Source: Cervus elaphus (Eukaryota > Chordata > Mammalia > Artiodactyla > Cervidae). Taken from it: a stretch of DNA of 64,000 nucleotides. A model generated the notes under the pieces. The model ran no database searches and was not told the origin of the DNA. It worked only from the letters and a program-made list of their open reading frames with translations. Of the stretch, positions 62,700 through 64,000 are shown in pieces (position 1 is the first letter of the stretch; every line of letters starts with the position of its first letter). Where the stretch lies: the NCBI RefSeq assembly GCF_910594005.1, contig NC_057819.1:128933669-128997668 (forward strand). Reading direction: 5' to 3'. The position numbers and the translations under genes were made by a program.

Positions 62700-62960
62700 G
62701 AGTGCTGAGTAATTGGAGCCTCGGGGCCACCTCGTGCGTCGTGGATGAGCAAGGTTCTGATGCTTTAGGCAAGCTGTTGGTATAAGAAACAGAACATTGC
62801 AATCAGCTAGCACAAACCAAGAAGTCAATAACTGCTCGACATCCTGGGAAGGAGATGCTCACAGTGGACCCGACGCTGTGGAAGGACTTTTCCCAAATAC
62901 ACTAAAGCGACTCCACGTGATTGCCTTTTAGGGAAGATATAGTTGAAAGCAATGAAAAGC
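62700..62960. promoter_or_regulatory. Weak candidate conserved noncoding element
   Basis: Unique sequence with retained CpGs ('cctcgtgcgtcgtggatgag') next to AT-shifted 'aacattgcaatcagctagca' and 'gaagtcaataactgctcgac'. No repeat identity. Bases 62961-63224 are unassigned. Confidence 0.28.
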
Positions 62961-63236
62961 CCCAGGAAAGCTGGAAGCTTTTGTCTGGTTTTGGGAGCCG
63001 TGCAGCCAGGTTTGCAAGAATTCCGTCTTAGGAAGGATGGAGAGCAGCAGCCCTGATGCTCTAGACTAAGAAGGTGACATTGGAAACTATGACGTCATAG
63101 TTTTCCTCTCTCATCTGGATACTAGATCATTCAAAGAGACTTATTCATCAGATGATTCCCCCAAACTGGAGAACTTCATTGAAATGTTCAGGAATCATAG
63201 AAAGCAGAATTTCCATGAAACCATAGAAAACTGAAG

Positions 63237-63444
63237 CGTGTGCTCAGTTGTGTCTGACTCTTTGTGACCCCATAGACTGTAGCCGGCCAGGCTCCACTGT
63301 CCATGGGATTTCCCAGGCAAGAACACTGGGGTTGGTTGCCGCTTTCTGCTCCAGGGGATCTTCCCAACCCAGGGATCAAAATCCTGTTTCTTGCAGGGGC
63401 ATTGGCAGGTGGATTCTTTACCACTGCACCACCTGGGAAGCCCT
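63237..63444 (-). mobile_element. Bov-tA SINE
   Basis: 'cgtgtgctcagttgtgtctg' to 'gcaccacctgggaagccc' with a small 'gttt(c)ttgcagggg' insertion in the head. A 12-bp duplication with one mismatch flanks it (AGAAAACTGAAG 63225-63236, AGGAAACTGAAG 63445-63456). Confidence 0.94.
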
Positions 63445-63699
63445 AGGAAACTGAAGTAGCGCTCAGAAATTCTAAATTGAAGATGCCACGCTCAGGGTCT
63501 TTCTACATGATTTACAAACATTTAGAGAACCATTATCCGTGATAAGCTGTGGATAAATTTGGGAAAGCTCTCACTGCTGGTAAGACCTTACCTTCAACTG
63601 GACTTCATGTGGCTGGTTGTAGAGACTCTGGGGATGCTATAAAGAGAGATGAAGGAAGGGGATGGGAAATAGAATTCTTGAGAGCCTCTGTCATCTGTA

Positions 63700-64000
63700 T
63701 TATAGGAGGCACTTTTCATGCGTTATCATTTAACTCTCATAACAACCCTACAAGGAAGATATTATTATTCTAACTTTACCAGATGATGTGGAGAAGGAAA
63801 TGGCAATCCACTCCAGTATTTTTGGCTGGAAAATTCCATGGACAGAGGACCCCATGGTGGGCTACAGCCCATGGGGTCACAAAGAGTCGGACACAACCGA
63901 GTGACTGAGCAGGCACACACAGATGAGAGAAAGGTGTGTATTAGGGAGATTAAAAAAAATTTCCCAAGGCCACACAGCTAAAAGATGGTGGAACCGGACT
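63700..64000 (-). repeat. MIR SINE split by a BovA monomer, running off the window
   Basis: 'tcataacaaccctacaagga' and 'attctaactttacc' before the insertion and 'tcccaaggccacacagctaa' after it are consecutive reverse-MIR parts. Confidence 0.7.
63787..63919 (+). mobile_element. BovA monomer SINE
   Basis: 'tgtggagaaggaaatggcaa' to 'cggacacaaccgagtgactg'. No tRNA-like head. A CAGATGA duplication flanks it (63780-63786 and 63920-63926). Confidence 0.92.

Overview
The window is nuclear DNA of a pecoran ruminant (cattle, sheep, goat, deer or a close relative). The evidence is its repeats: about two dozen Bov-tA/BOV-A2 SINEs, seven truncated BovB LINEs, a dozen CHR-type tRNA-derived SINEs and several ruminant L1 3' ends. 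This mix marks Pecora but does not separate the genera. Older mammalian repeats (MIR, L2, MER5-like hAT relics, MaLR-type LTRs, a Tigger-like DNA transposon relic) fill much of the rest.

I found no protein-coding gene, exon, rRNA or tRNA gene that I can defend. Every long open frame is a shadow of a SINE or BovB copy, crosses a microsatellite, or lies in GC-rich unique sequence without recognisable protein character. The window is best read as intergenic or long-intron sequence.

Layout. 0-6 kb: a MaLR LTR split by a SINE, a CHR SINE, two BovB copies in opposite orientation and more SINEs. 6-17 kb: a 54-bp minisatellite, scattered SINEs, a candidate solo LTR (12763-13194) and a poly(A)-tailed minus-strand retrocopy (15827-16013). 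17-20 kb: the oldest patch, with L1M-like relics, two copies of a Tigger-like transposase 3' end, a three-unit 91-100-bp tandem repeat and two divergent L1 tails. 20-31 kb: SINE clusters, including a composite pair inside one target-site duplication, and AT-rich unique islands. 31-45 kb: L1 tails, the two longest BovB copies, a well-formed ERV solo LTR (42467-42950) and a 109-nt hairpin (44721-44829). 45-64 kb: mainly unique sequence with MIR/L2, microsatellites, a nested SINE pair and flanking SINEs.

The most suggestive non-repeat signal is a series of about 19 AT-rich unique islands. Many carry homeodomain cores (TAATTA, TAATTG or CAATTA), and others carry octamer, forkhead-like or CCATAAA motifs, in otherwise GC-rich DNA. 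They look like conserved regulatory elements of a developmental gene neighbourhood. Conservation could not be tested here, so this is inference. No new system with interacting genes is visible.
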